A stretch of DNA of 6,814 nt from an uncultured Prevotellaceae bacterium (lineage in GTDB: Bacteria > Bacteroidota > Bacteroidia > Bacteroidales > Muribaculaceae), in NCBI GenBank assembly GCA_937904375.1, contig CALDIG010000050.1:1-6814 (forward strand), given 5' to 3'. Below the pieces are notes generated by a model that was given only the letters and a program-made list of their open reading frames with translations, was not told the origin of the DNA and ran no database searches. Below, one piece after another: positions 1-6,186 of this stretch; within the stretch, counting starts at the first letter, position 1, and each line of letters starts with the position of its first letter. Made by a program: the position numbers and the translations under genes.

Positions 1-189
1 GTAGATGTGGCAGTCATCGTAGGTATAAACGATATCGGTGTAGCTCGTGGAGGTGCCGCGGTAGATGTGGCGGTCATCGTAGGTATAAACGATATCGGTA
101 TATCCCGTGGAGGTGCCGCGGTAGATGTGGCTGTCATCGAATGTGTAAACGACATCAGTATAGCCTGTAAATGTGCCGCTATACACGCG
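1..189 (-). repeat. 60-bp in-frame tandem repeats of protein A
   Basis: A 60-bp unit recurs at 1-60, 61-120 and 121-180, and a more diverged partial unit runs to about 189. Copies 1-60 and 61-120 differ at only 4 of 60 bases, whereas 61-120 and 121-180 differ at about 12. The array continues past the window edge. The period equals 20 codons, so copy-number change would keep the reading frame. Confidence 0.92.
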
Positions 190-252
190 ATTGGCAATAA
201 TGGTGCCGGCAGCTACTAGCATCAGCACCGCTAAAGTGACTAATCTTTTCAT
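1..252 (-). CDS. Secreted 20-residue tandem-repeat protein A (3' end cut by window edge)
   Basis: The ATG is at 252-250 and the frame stays open to position 1, giving 84 visible residues with no stop, so the C-terminus lies outside the window. Residues 1-20 (MKRLVTLAVLMLVAAGTIIA) form a classic signal peptide, with a basic start and hydrophobic core. From about residue 22 the protein consists of 20-residue repeats: RVYSGTFTGYTDVVYTFDDS, HIYRGTSTGYTDIVYTYDDR, HIYRGTSTSYTDIVYTYDDC, then the start of a fourth. Each unit has two short Tyr/Ile/Val-rich segments that should be beta strands, joined by G-T-S-T and DD turns, so a secreted all-beta repeat fold is likely (inference). It is a paralogue of the protein encoded at 417-794, with which it shares the IY-G-ST-Y-DIVYT-DD pattern. 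I do not recognise a named family with confidence and assign no function. The coding call rests on the signal peptide plus the perfect in-frame 60-bp period. Confidence 0.85.
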   Translation of the reverse strand, partial: MKRLVTLAVLMLVAAGTIIANRVYSGTFTGYTDVVYTFDDSHIYRGTSTGYTDIVYTYDDRHIYRGTSTSYTDIVYTYDDCHIY

Positions 253-269
253 TTCAGTTAATTTATTAA

Positions 270-297
270 GTTTAGAAGTTAGAGTTTAGTGTTTAGA
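270..297 (-). repeat. Heptamer tandem repeat in the leader of protein A
   Basis: Four consecutive 7-mers read on the plus strand as GTTTAGA, AGTTAGA, GTTTAGT, GTTTAGA. On the coding (minus) strand they read as CTAAAC-type heptamers with no G. They end 18 bp upstream of the ATG of protein A. This resembles the short-period repeats in the leaders at 1532-1565 and 4711-4757. Function unknown. Confidence 0.75.
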
Positions 298-358
298 GAA
301 ACAAGAAAATCAAAATTCTCTTTATTTCACACTGATTATACTCTAAACATTAAACTTT
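281..358. repeat. Long inverted repeat between the two repeat-protein genes
   Basis: The 18-bp arm at 281-298 is the reverse complement of 341-358 with 2 mismatches (15-bp core 284-298 / 341-355 with 1 mismatch), around a 42-bp AT-rich loop. The arms overlap the heptamer array, so part of the symmetry comes from two heptamer runs in opposite orientation. If transcribed it could fold into a long stem in the region before protein A. It might be a terminator-like or regulatory structure, but that is inference. No convincing promoter was seen in 253-416. Confidence 0.55.
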
Positions 359-360
359 GT

Positions 361-377
361 GCAAGTTAGCAACTTGC
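361..377 (-). terminator. Possible hairpin terminator after protein B
   Basis: GCAAGTT-AGC-AACTTGC is a perfect 7-bp stem with a 3-nt loop, 39 bp downstream of the protein B stop codon. On the minus strand it is followed by ACAAAGTTT, which is only weakly T-rich, so intrinsic termination is uncertain. It could equally be a structural or processing element between the two repeat-protein genes. Confidence 0.35.
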
Positions 378-416
378 GAAACTTTAATTAGCATTATATA
401 AAACCCATCTTAATCC

Positions 417-794
417 CTACTCCTCTTTCTCTATCGTGTAGATGATGTCGTAGTATTTTTTGGATTTGCCACGGTAGATGTGCTCGCGGTCGTAGGTGTA
501 GATGATGTCGTAGTATTTGGTTGAGTTCCCTTGATATATGTGCTCGTCGTCGTAGGTATAGACAATGTCGTAGTATCTTGTGGAGTTGCCTTTGTAGATG
601 TACTTGTCATCGTAGGTATAAACGATGTCATAGTACTTGGTCGACTTGCCTTTGTAGATGTGGTGGTCATCGAAGGTATATACGATGTCCCAGTACTTGG
701 TTGACTTGCCCTCAAAGATGTGGAGCTTGTGTTTCTGTGCTATGACTGGCAAGACCGCCACCAGAATAATAACGATTATTAGTATTCTTCTCAT
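417..794 (-). CDS. Secreted protein B made of five 20-residue tandem repeats
   Basis: The protein has 125 residues. The start was set at ATG 794-792, because it opens directly on a signal peptide (MRRILIIVIILVAVLPVIAQ) and lies 25 bp after the response-regulator stop. The frame is open to 866, but that extension overlaps the regulator and would bury the signal peptide. Residues 25-125 are five 20-residue units beginning HIFEG, HIYKG, YIYKG, HIYQG and HIYRG, each continuing with a KST/NST turn, a Y-DI(V/I)YT strand and an acidic DD/DR/EK turn. No catalytic motif, lipobox cysteine or C-terminal sorting domain is visible. Export to the periplasm or beyond, and an all-beta fold, are inferences. 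The short gap suggests co-transcription with the kinase and regulator upstream. Protein A (1-252) is its paralogue. I do not recognise a named family and give no function. Confidence 0.9.
   Translation of the reverse strand: MRRILIIVIILVAVLPVIAQKHKLHIFEGKSTKYWDIVYTFDDHHIYKGKSTKYYDIVYTYDDKYIYKGNSTRYYDIVYTYDDEHIYQGNSTKYYDIIYTYDREHIYRGKSKKYYDIIYTIEKEE
420..722 (-). repeat. 60-bp in-frame tandem repeats of protein B
   Basis: Five degenerate 60-bp units encode the five 20-residue repeats; the GTAGATG-like segment recurs at about 474, 534, 594, 654 and 714 on the plus strand (ATAGATG- or AAGATG-like in some copies). Units are more diverged from each other than the first two of protein A, suggesting an older array. 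Both arrays share the same 60-bp period and the same protein pattern. Confidence 0.9.
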
Positions 795-819
795 TACAGT
801 GGGTTTTAAAGAGAGGCTC

Positions 820-1527
820 TTACCTTCCCAGGAAGTCCTGGAAGGCTTGCTTGTAGCTGTCGCCAATGGGGATATAGACGTCGCCGAAGACGATGCGGTT
901 GCGGTCTATCTCCTTGATTTTGCTCTTTTGCACAATATAGGAGCGGTGCACCCTGATAAATCGCGAGGCTGGCAGCATCTGCTCCATCGCTTTCATGTTC
1001 ATGAGCGAGAGGATGGGGTGCTGCGACTGTTCGGTGTAGATTTTCACATAGTCTTTCAATCCCTCGATGTAGCGGATGTCGTCGAGGTCGATTTGCAGCA
1101 GTTTGTACTCGCTCTTGATGAAGATGCTGGTTGCCTCGGGCTCGCGCTGCTCCTCTGCCTGCTGCACCATGGTGAACCACTGCAGTGCCTTGTTGCACGC
1201 TTCGAGGAATTCGGGATAGGAGATGGGCTTGAGCAGGTAGTCGAGGGCGTTGATGCGGTAGCCGTCGAGGGCGTACTGGTCAAAAGCTGTGGTGAACACC
1301 ACCCTTGTCGCCTCGGGCAGCATTTTCGAGAGCTCCAGCCCGTTCAACTCCGGCATCTGAATGTCGAGAAACACCACATCCACCGGGTCCTCGGCGATGC
1401 CTTTCATAGCGTCAACGGCGTTGGAATACTTGCCGTGCAGCTCCATAAACGGTATCTTCTTCACATAGCTCACCAGCAGTTCCACCGCCAGCGGCTCATC
1501 GTCGATTATTGCGCATTTGATAATCAT
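820..1527 (-). CDS. LytTR-family response regulator
   Basis: This 235-residue protein has a standard two-domain layout. The N-terminal receiver domain (about 3-120) has the acidic pocket IDDEP (D9, D10), the phospho-acceptor D55 in FLDIQMPE, the conserved T79/T80 in VVFTTAF and K100 in LLKP. The C-terminal LytTR DNA-binding domain (about 134-235) includes FIRVHRSYIV at 190-199, typical of the AgrA/AlgR/LytR type. It is a cytoplasmic transcription regulator that should be phosphorylated by the kinase encoded just upstream (1568-2641). The 40-bp gap between the two holds a short tandem repeat, and the secreted repeat protein starts 25 bp after its stop. Its targets cannot be read from the window; the adjacent export operon is the obvious candidate, but I found no convincing paired LytTR binding site. 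All key residues are present, so it looks functional. Confidence 0.95.
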   Translation of the reverse strand: MIIKCAIIDDEPLAVELLVSYVKKIPFMELHGKYSNAVDAMKGIAEDPVDVVFLDIQMPELNGLELSKMLPEATRVVFTTAFDQYALDGYRINALDYLLKPISYPEFLEACNKALQWFTMVQQAEEQREPEATSIFIKSEYKLLQIDLDDIRYIEGLKDYVKIYTEQSQHPILSLMNMKAMEQMLPASRFIRVHRSYIVQKSKIKEIDRNRIVFGDVYIPIGDSYKQAFQDFLGR

Positions 1528-1531
1528 TTTC

Positions 1532-1565
1532 GGTTATTGGTTATAGGTTATTGGTTAACGGTTGG
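1532..1565 (-). repeat. Short tandem repeat in the kinase-regulator spacer
   Basis: On the plus strand GGTTATTGGTTATA (1532-1545) is followed by GGTTATTGGTTAAC (1546-1559) and GGTTGG. This is a 14-bp unit built from two 7-mers. On the coding strand it reads as AACCNAT heptamers and is very poor in G. It fills nearly the whole spacer and ends a few bases before the regulator ATG. Confidence 0.8.
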
Positions 1566-1567
1566 AT

Positions 1568-2641
1568 TCACTCTCCCTGATTTCCGTTTCCCATTAAAAC
1601 AATCTTTGAGAAGTATTTATTGGTTGTGGTGTCTAAGCCCTTTTCCCAAGTGTAGTGGTCGGGGTACATGAGTTCCAGTCGCTTGGCGACTTGTTCTAGC
1701 CCTATTCCCGAGCCGCTCTTGTCGTTGTCGCGCTTGGGATGGTTGGTATTGACTATCTCACATGTGATTTTGTTATCGCTATTGGTGATAGTGATGTCGA
1801 TTTCGCCGTCTCCCGCTTGCGAGATGCCGTGCTTGAAAGCGTTCTCTATGAGCGAGATGAAGATAAGCGGAGCAATGGGTGTGGAGTCATCCTCATCGAT
1901 GTCGATGTTGGTGTTGATTTTCACGTTGTTAGTCACACGCATCTTCATCAGGTCGATATAGTTCTCGATAAACTCCACCTCTTTGTATAATGGCACAAAG
2001 TGCTTTTGGTTGTCGTAGAGCGCGTGGCGCAGCAGTTTGCTCAGCTCGCCCACTGCCACCTGCGCCTTGTCGGGGTCGAAGGCGATGAGGGCATAAATGT
2101 TGTTCAAAGTGTTGAGCAAGAAGTGGGGGTTGAGCTGGTTGCGCAGGTTCTTGAGCTCGGCATCGGTGCGGATGCGCTCCGCCTCATTCTTCGCCTCTTG
2201 CAGCTTGTGCCAACGCTGGCTCATGCGAATGGCGACACTGAGTCCCACCACGAGGATGAGCATGAACGACATCTGCACAAAGCGTGTCCATCTAGGTGGC
2301 GCGTTGAGGATGGGGGGCTTGGGTCTAGAGTCGGGGAACAGGTTTCCCATCAAGTGCCACCACCATGTCATGGCGGCAACGAGCACAAATATGGCGATGA
2401 CATTGTAAAGCACAAACCGCTTGCGCTTGTTCTCAAAGAGCAGCTTGGGAACGAGATAGATGTAGTTCAAGTAAAAAATTGTAAGCCACGACAGGGTGCC
2501 ACCAAGTGAGCGCAGGTAGTGCCTCAGCATGTCGGTCATCGTGTCGTTCTGGCGGTACAGGAACAGCGGGAACGCCAGTACCAGTCCCCAGCACAGGAGA
2601 TGTATCAAGGTGGTTCTATTAAATGTTACCTTCTTTCCCAT
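1568..2641 (-). CDS. LytS/YehU-like membrane sensor histidine kinase
   Basis: Taking ATG 2641-2639 (MGKKVTF) gives 357 residues. An upstream in-frame ATG at 2665 would add 8 residues, but it lies upstream of the promoter -7 box, so it was rejected. Four hydrophobic segments at about 12-28, 46-64, 76-95 and 121-138 anchor the sensor in the inner membrane with no large extracellular domain. A short helical linker (about 140-165) leads to the His_kinase-type domain: the phospho-acceptor is probably H173 in LRNQLNPHFLLNTLNNIY. The ATPase part has the N-box LIENAFKHG (264-272) and the glycine motif SGSGIGLEQVAKRLELMY (309-326). This is the Bacteroidota LytS-like architecture that pairs with LytTR regulators, and such a regulator follows 40 bp downstream. 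The ligand is unknown; sensing an envelope signal linked to the neighbouring exporter is inference. Confidence 0.94.
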   Translation of the reverse strand: MGKKVTFNRTTLIHLLCWGLVLAFPLFLYRQNDTMTDMLRHYLRSLGGTLSWLTIFYLNYIYLVPKLLFENKRKRFVLYNVIAIFVLVAAMTWWWHLMGNLFPDSRPKPPILNAPPRWTRFVQMSFMLILVVGLSVAIRMSQRWHKLQEAKNEAERIRTDAELKNLRNQLNPHFLLNTLNNIYALIAFDPDKAQVAVGELSKLLRHALYDNQKHFVPLYKEVEFIENYIDLMKMRVTNNVKINTNIDIDEDDSTPIAPLIFISLIENAFKHGISQAGDGEIDITITNSDNKITCEIVNTNHPKRDNDKSGSGIGLEQVAKRLELMYPDHYTWEKGLDTTTNKYFSKIVLMGNGNQGE

Positions 2642-2645
2642 AGTG

Positions 2646-2678
2646 CAAAGATAGTTGTTTTTCAATTATTTTTCAAAA
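2646..2678 (-). promoter_or_regulatory. Bacteroidota-type promoter for the kinase-regulator genes
   Basis: On the minus strand the -7 element TATCTTTG (2653-2646) matches TAnnTTTG, and TTTTG (2678-2674) matches the -33 TTTG box with a 20-bp spacer. It lies in the 54-bp gap after the permease stop. The expected start of transcription falls at about 2642-2637, essentially on the ATG at 2641, implying a very short leader or a leaderless mRNA. It gives the kinase, the regulator and probably protein B their own transcription unit. Confidence 0.75.
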
Positions 2679-2695
2679 AAGTGAGGCAAAAATCA

Positions 2696-3919
2696 TCATT
2701 CGTAGCGCAGAGCCTCGATGGGGTCGAGGTTGGCGGCCTTCTTGGCGGGATACCACCCGAAGAACACACCAGTAATGGAGCACACCACAAACGAGAGTAT
2801 CACAGTCCACCACTCGATGCTGATGGGCCAGTGTAGTATTGACTTGAGGACAAAAGATGCCGCCACACCTAAGATAACTCCAATTATACCACCTGTCACA
2901 CTGATGAGGATAGACTCAATAAGGAACTGGCTGAGGATGTCAACTCCGCGTGCTCCCACGCTCATGCGCAGGCCAATCTCCTTGGTGCGCTCAGTTACCG
3001 ACACATACATGATGTTCATGATGCCGATGCCGCCCACCACCAGCGAGATGCCGGCGATGCACGCCAGCAAGGTGGTCATCATGTCGGTGGTGGAGTTCAT
3101 CATCGAGCTGATTTCCTCCTGCGAGCGTATGGAGAAGTCGTCGTCTTCGCCCTCTTTAATCTTGTGGTTGGTGCGCAATATGTCGGACACATCGTCGATG
3201 GCCTTTTCGGTCATGTCCTCGGTAATGGCACTGGCATAGATGCTCGACAGATAGGTTTGCGCCAACATGCGCTTCATCACTGTCGTGTAAGGCATGAGCA
3301 CTATGTCGTCTTGGTCCATGCCCATGGAGTTATAGCCCTTGCTCTTGAGCACACCCACAATCTTCATGGGAATCTTGTTGAAGCGTATTACCTGCCCCAC
3401 AGGGTCGCTGCCGCTAGGGAACAGGTTATCGACGATGGTCTTTCCCACTACACACACCTTTGCGCTGGAATTGATGTCGGCTTCGGTAAACATCTCTCCT
3501 TGCTCCACTGTGAGCTGGCGAATTGTGAGATATCCCAGGCTCACGCCACTCACGCTCGACTGGTAGTTGTTGTTGCCGAAGATGAGCTGCCCACCAGTTG
3601 ACACATAAGGACTCACGGCGGCGAGATATTTGTTCTGGTCAACGATGTCCTGATAGTCGGCGAGCGTGAGCGTCTGCATGTCGTCGGCACTCATTCTCGC
3701 TCCGCCTGGTCCACGGTCGGCGCCAGGATTAATCATAATCATGTTAGAGCCCATCTCCGAGATTTGCTTCTGTATGCTCACCTTCGACCCCTGTCCTATG
3801 GCGAGCATGGCAATCACCGACCCCACACCAATGATGATGCCGAGCATTGTCAGGAAACTTCGCATCTTGTTGCTGTTGATGGCCTTGAGAGCTATTTTGA
3901 ATAAATTGGCGGTATTCAT
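2696..3919 (-). CDS. MacB-type ABC transporter permease (MacB_PCD plus FtsX domains)
   Basis: This 407-residue inner-membrane protein has the classic four-helix MacB layout. TM1 (about 22-42, after NKMRSFLTMLGIIIG) is followed by a large periplasmic domain (about 45-280), then three helices at about 283-305, 334-358 and 370-390. The FtsX signature VTERTKEIGLRMSVGAR is at 308-324 and the typical C-terminus YPAKKAANLDPIEALRYE ends the protein. ATG 3919-3917 was chosen because NTANLFKIALKAI is the normal family start. An in-frame TTG at 3967 that overlaps the ATPase stop as TTGA would add 16 atypical residues and is less likely. MacB permeases transmit ATP-driven conformational changes to the periplasmic adaptor and outer-membrane channel instead of carrying substrate through the inner membrane. 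Here the ATPase is a separate gene 44 bp upstream, unlike the fused MacB of Escherichia coli. The substrate is unknown. Confidence 0.95.
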   Translation of the reverse strand: MNTANLFKIALKAINSNKMRSFLTMLGIIIGVGSVIAMLAIGQGSKVSIQKQISEMGSNMIMINPGADRGPGGARMSADDMQTLTLADYQDIVDQNKYLAAVSPYVSTGGQLIFGNNNYQSSVSGVSLGYLTIRQLTVEQGEMFTEADINSSAKVCVVGKTIVDNLFPSGSDPVGQVIRFNKIPMKIVGVLKSKGYNSMGMDQDDIVLMPYTTVMKRMLAQTYLSSIYASAITEDMTEKAIDDVSDILRTNHKIKEGEDDDFSIRSQEEISSMMNSTTDMMTTLLACIAGISLVVGGIGIMNIMYVSVTERTKEIGLRMSVGARGVDILSQFLIESILISVTGGIIGVILGVAASFVLKSILHWPISIEWWTVILSFVVCSITGVFFGWYPAKKAANLDPIEALRYE

Positions 3920-3963
3920 GTTTGCTGGGTGTGTTCTATAATTATGTAATGTGGTGCTTAGAG

Positions 3964-4704
3964 TCAATCTTCCTGGACTGGAAGCTCGGCAAGTTTCTTG
4001 GCGGCATCAAGGATATTGTCGTTGGTGATGTCTTCGCGCACCTTGCCGTCTCTAAGGACGATGTTGCGGCTGCTGTACTGCGCAATCTCGGGGTTGTGGG
4101 TCACAAAAATGATGGTGCGGCCCTCGCGGTGCAGCTCCTGGAAGAGTACGAGAATCTCAAACGAGGTGCGCGTGTCGAGGTTGCCGGTGGCCTCATCGGC
4201 AAGTATCACGGCGGGGTCGTTGACAAGTGCTCGCGCGATTGCCACACGTTGCATCTGTCCTCCCGACATCTGATTGCTCTTGTGGTTCAGGCGTTTCTCC
4301 AGCCCTACCCGTGTCAGGGCTGTGACGGCTCGCTCGTGGCGCTCACGGGCACTCACGGCGCTGTTATACATCAGCGGCAGCTCCACGTTCTCGACGGCGG
4401 TGGTCTTGGCAAGCAGATTGTAATTTTGGAACACAAACCCGATCTTGCGGTTTCGCAACACAGCGCGCTGACTCTTGCTCATGGTGCGCACCGGCGTACC
4501 GTCGAGCCTATACTCTCCACTGGTGGGAGTGTCGAGACATCCCAGAATGTTGAGCAGCGTGGACTTTCCCGAGCCAGATGTTCCCATGATGGTGACGAAT
4601 TCCCCCTCGTTAATGGTGAATGACACCCCGCGCAGGGCGTGAACCGTTTCTTCGCCCACGATGAAGTCGCGCCTGATATTTTCAAGTTCTATAATTGGTT
4701 TCAT
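3964..4704 (-). CDS. MacB/LolD-type ABC transporter ATPase
   Basis: The 246-residue cytoplasmic ATPase has every ABC motif in order: Walker A GTSGSGKST (41-49), Q-loop Q93 in FVFQNYNLL, signature MSGGQMQR (146-153, a common variant of LSGGQ), Walker B ILADEATGNLD with D170 and catalytic E171, and H-loop H203 in FVTHNP. GCLDTPTSGEY and EATGNLD are typical of the MacB/LolD group that works with FtsX-like permeases. A 25-residue acidic/Lys-rich tail follows the core. It should dimerise and drive the permease encoded at 2696-3919. The ATG (4704-4702) gives the expected family start (IIELENIRRDF) and lies 93 bp after the adaptor stop; this spacer contains a short tandem repeat. No damage is visible. 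Confidence 0.96.
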   Translation of the reverse strand: MKPIIELENIRRDFIVGEETVHALRGVSFTINEGEFVTIMGTSGSGKSTLLNILGCLDTPTSGEYRLDGTPVRTMSKSQRAVLRNRKIGFVFQNYNLLAKTTAVENVELPLMYNSAVSARERHERAVTALTRVGLEKRLNHKSNQMSGGQMQRVAIARALVNDPAVILADEATGNLDTRTSFEILVLFQELHREGRTIIFVTHNPEIAQYSSRNIVLRDGKVREDITNDNILDAAKKLAELPVQED

Positions 4705-4710
4705 TGGAGA

Positions 4711-4757
4711 AATAGTAGAGTAGTGGAATAGTAGAGCAGTAGAATAGTGGAGTAGTG
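4711..4757 (-). repeat. Short tandem repeat in the adaptor-ATPase spacer
   Basis: Plus-strand copies are 4711-4726 (AATAGTAGAGTAGTGG), 4727-4742 (AATAGTAGAGCAGTAG) and 4743-4757 (AATAGTGGAGTAGTG): a roughly 16-bp unit made of two related 7-8-mers (A-TAGT-G type). On the coding strand it is a CTACT/CCACT-rich tract with a single G, ending 6 bp before the ATPase ATG. Confidence 0.8.
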
Positions 4758-4797
4758 AAATATTTACTCTCGATTATCCCGTTGTTTTTATTTCTTC

Positions 4798-6141
4798 TTA
4801 TTTTTTCTTGCCGGGGGGCTTGGGAGAGAATGGCGATGACTCGCTGGTGCTTTGCTGGTCGCCGGTTTGCGGTGCTCCTCCAGGGGAATTGCCCTCTTGT
4901 GAGGCGGTCTTGATATCTACAACCACCTCTGTGCCTTGTTTCAAGCCGCCAGTAATCTCGGTGCGTGTGCCGTCGGTAGTGCCTATATCCACGGCATGAG
5001 CGGTGAAGACGTTGTTCTCCAGAGTCCACAGCTTGTGCGAGGCGTTGATGTCACGAATCTTGTACTTTTTACCTACCACCGAGGCTTCGGGAGTGAAGCG
5101 CAGTGCCTTGGAAGGCACGCTGATCACGTCGGGAAGCTCAAGGGTGTAGATGGTTATGTTGGCTGTCATGCCTGGCTTGAGTTTCAGGTCGTTGTTGGGG
5201 GCTGTTATCACCACCTCATAGGTCACGACATTGTTGGTGGTAGTGGCCTTTTGCCGCACCTGCTTAACTTGTCCTGTGAAGGTGTCGTTGGAGAAAGCGT
5301 CAACGGTGAATGTCACACGTTGTCCTTCGCGCACGTTGCCAATATCGGCTTCGTCAACGTTGGCAATCACCTGCATGTCGTTCAGGTCTTGCGCAATGGT
5401 AAATAGGGTTGGGGTGCTGAACGACGAAGCCACCGTCTGGCCTTCCTCCACGTCTTTTGAGATTACCACTCCGTCGATGGGAGAATAGATGGTGGCATAA
5501 CTGAGGTTAGTGCGGGCTTTCTCAACATTTTGTTGTGCCATGCGCACCGACTCTTGTGCCTGTTTCACGCTGTATTGGTCGCCAGTGACTCCCAGCTCGG
5601 CCTGTCGCACAGCGGCTTGAGCCTTCTCATAGCTCTGCTTTGCCACGTCATATTCGGCGGCGGCAATCAGCCCTTTCTGATAAAGCTCGGCATAGCGGTC
5701 GTAGTTCTTCTTCTGGTACTCCAAATCTACTTTCGCACTCTTGAGAGTGGCTTCTTTAGCGGCGGGCAACGTGCTCTCCTGAGCCTTGCGCAGACTCTCC
5801 TGGGCGCTCCGCAGGTTGGCTTCTTGGCTCGCCAGGTCACTCTCGAGCGTGGTGCGGTCGAGTTCGGCGATGACCTGTCCTTTTTTCACCACGCTGTTGT
5901 AGTCCACATAGATTTTTGTCACTCGTCCGCTAACCTGTGTACCCACATCAACAGTGGTTACTGCCTCGACGGTGCCTGTGGCAGTGATGCTCATAGAGAT
6001 GCTTCCTGTGTCGATGCGTGCGGTTTCAAACTGCACCTCCTGTGCCGCCTTCTTTCGGCTGAAAACCAGAAATGCCGCCAGCAGCACTAATGCCAGTGCC
6101 ACTACGCCAATCCAAATTCTCTTTTTCGATTTCTTGTTCAT
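4798..6141 (-). CDS. MacA-like periplasmic adaptor (membrane fusion protein)
   Basis: The 447-residue protein begins with a basic stretch and one membrane anchor (about 9-27, no lipobox cysteine), so it should be tethered to the inner membrane and face the periplasm. The order of parts is that of MacA/HlyD adaptors: first lipoyl half (about 60-96, VDVGTQVSGRVTKIYVDYNS), a long alpha-helical coiled-coil hairpin rich in A/Q/K/E (about 97-213), second lipoyl half (about 214-248, YSPIDGVVISKDVEEGQTV), beta-barrel (about 252-333, ending LKPGMTANITIYT) and a membrane-proximal domain (about 337-412). A low-complexity Gly/Pro/Ser tail (413-447) ending KPPGKKK is unusual and probably disordered. It should link the MacB-type permease to the TolC-like channel encoded upstream. 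The A-rich 22-bp leader lacks a Shine-Dalgarno site. A 247-bp inserted element separates it from the tolC-like gene. Confidence 0.95.
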   Translation of the reverse strand: MNKKSKKRIWIGVVALALVLLAAFLVFSRKKAAQEVQFETARIDTGSISMSITATGTVEAVTTVDVGTQVSGRVTKIYVDYNSVVKKGQVIAELDRTTLESDLASQEANLRSAQESLRKAQESTLPAAKEATLKSAKVDLEYQKKNYDRYAELYQKGLIAAAEYDVAKQSYEKAQAAVRQAELGVTGDQYSVKQAQESVRMAQQNVEKARTNLSYATIYSPIDGVVISKDVEEGQTVASSFSTPTLFTIAQDLNDMQVIANVDEADIGNVREGQRVTFTVDAFSNDTFTGQVKQVRQKATTTNNVVTYEVVITAPNNDLKLKPGMTANITIYTLELPDVISVPSKALRFTPEASVVGKKYKIRDINASHKLWTLENNVFTAHAVDIGTTDGTRTEITGGLKQGTEVVVDIKTASQEGNSPGGAPQTGDQQSTSESSPFSPKPPGKKK

Positions 6142-6163
6142 ATATTATTTATGTTTGTTTTTC

Positions 6164-6168
6164 TTAAA
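6164..6168. repeat. Target-site duplication, adaptor side (TTAAA)
   Basis: TTAAA sits directly outside the inverted repeat that starts at 6169 and is repeated in the same orientation at 6416-6420 outside the other inverted repeat. A 5-bp direct duplication is what a transposition event leaves. Confidence 0.65.
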
Positions 6169-6186
6169 CCCAAATCGGTCATTAGG
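6169..6186 (+). repeat. Terminal inverted repeat, adaptor-proximal
   Basis: CCCAAATCGGTCATTAGG matches the reverse complement of 6398-6415 at 17 of 18 positions. It is 27 bp upstream of the macA-like ATG. Confidence 0.8.

Noticed and set aside
1..189. The regular 60-bp repeats as a CRISPR array
   Set aside because: There are no unique spacers between repeats. The units are contiguous, diverge gradually and encode an in-frame 20-residue protein repeat after a signal peptide.
795..866. Upstream extension of protein B by 24 residues
   Set aside because: It overlaps the end of the response regulator in another frame and would place non-hydrophobic sequence before an obvious signal peptide. The ATG at 794 fits better.
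1528..1567. LytTR binding site in the GGTT-rich spacer
   Set aside because: GTT-containing repeats superficially resemble LytTR half-sites, but the 7- and 14-bp periods do not match the usual spacing of two 9-10-bp half-sites about one to two helical turns apart, and the tract is fully explained as a simple tandem repeat.
658..1671. Long plus-strand open frame opposite the regulator
   Set aside because: It is antisense to a gene with intact receiver and LytTR motifs, spans gene boundaries and has no recognisable domain. It is a shadow of codon bias.
3920..3967. TTG start for the permease overlapping the ATPase stop
   Set aside because: It adds 16 residues without family resemblance before the standard NTANLFKIALKAI start. 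Translational coupling remains possible but is not supported.
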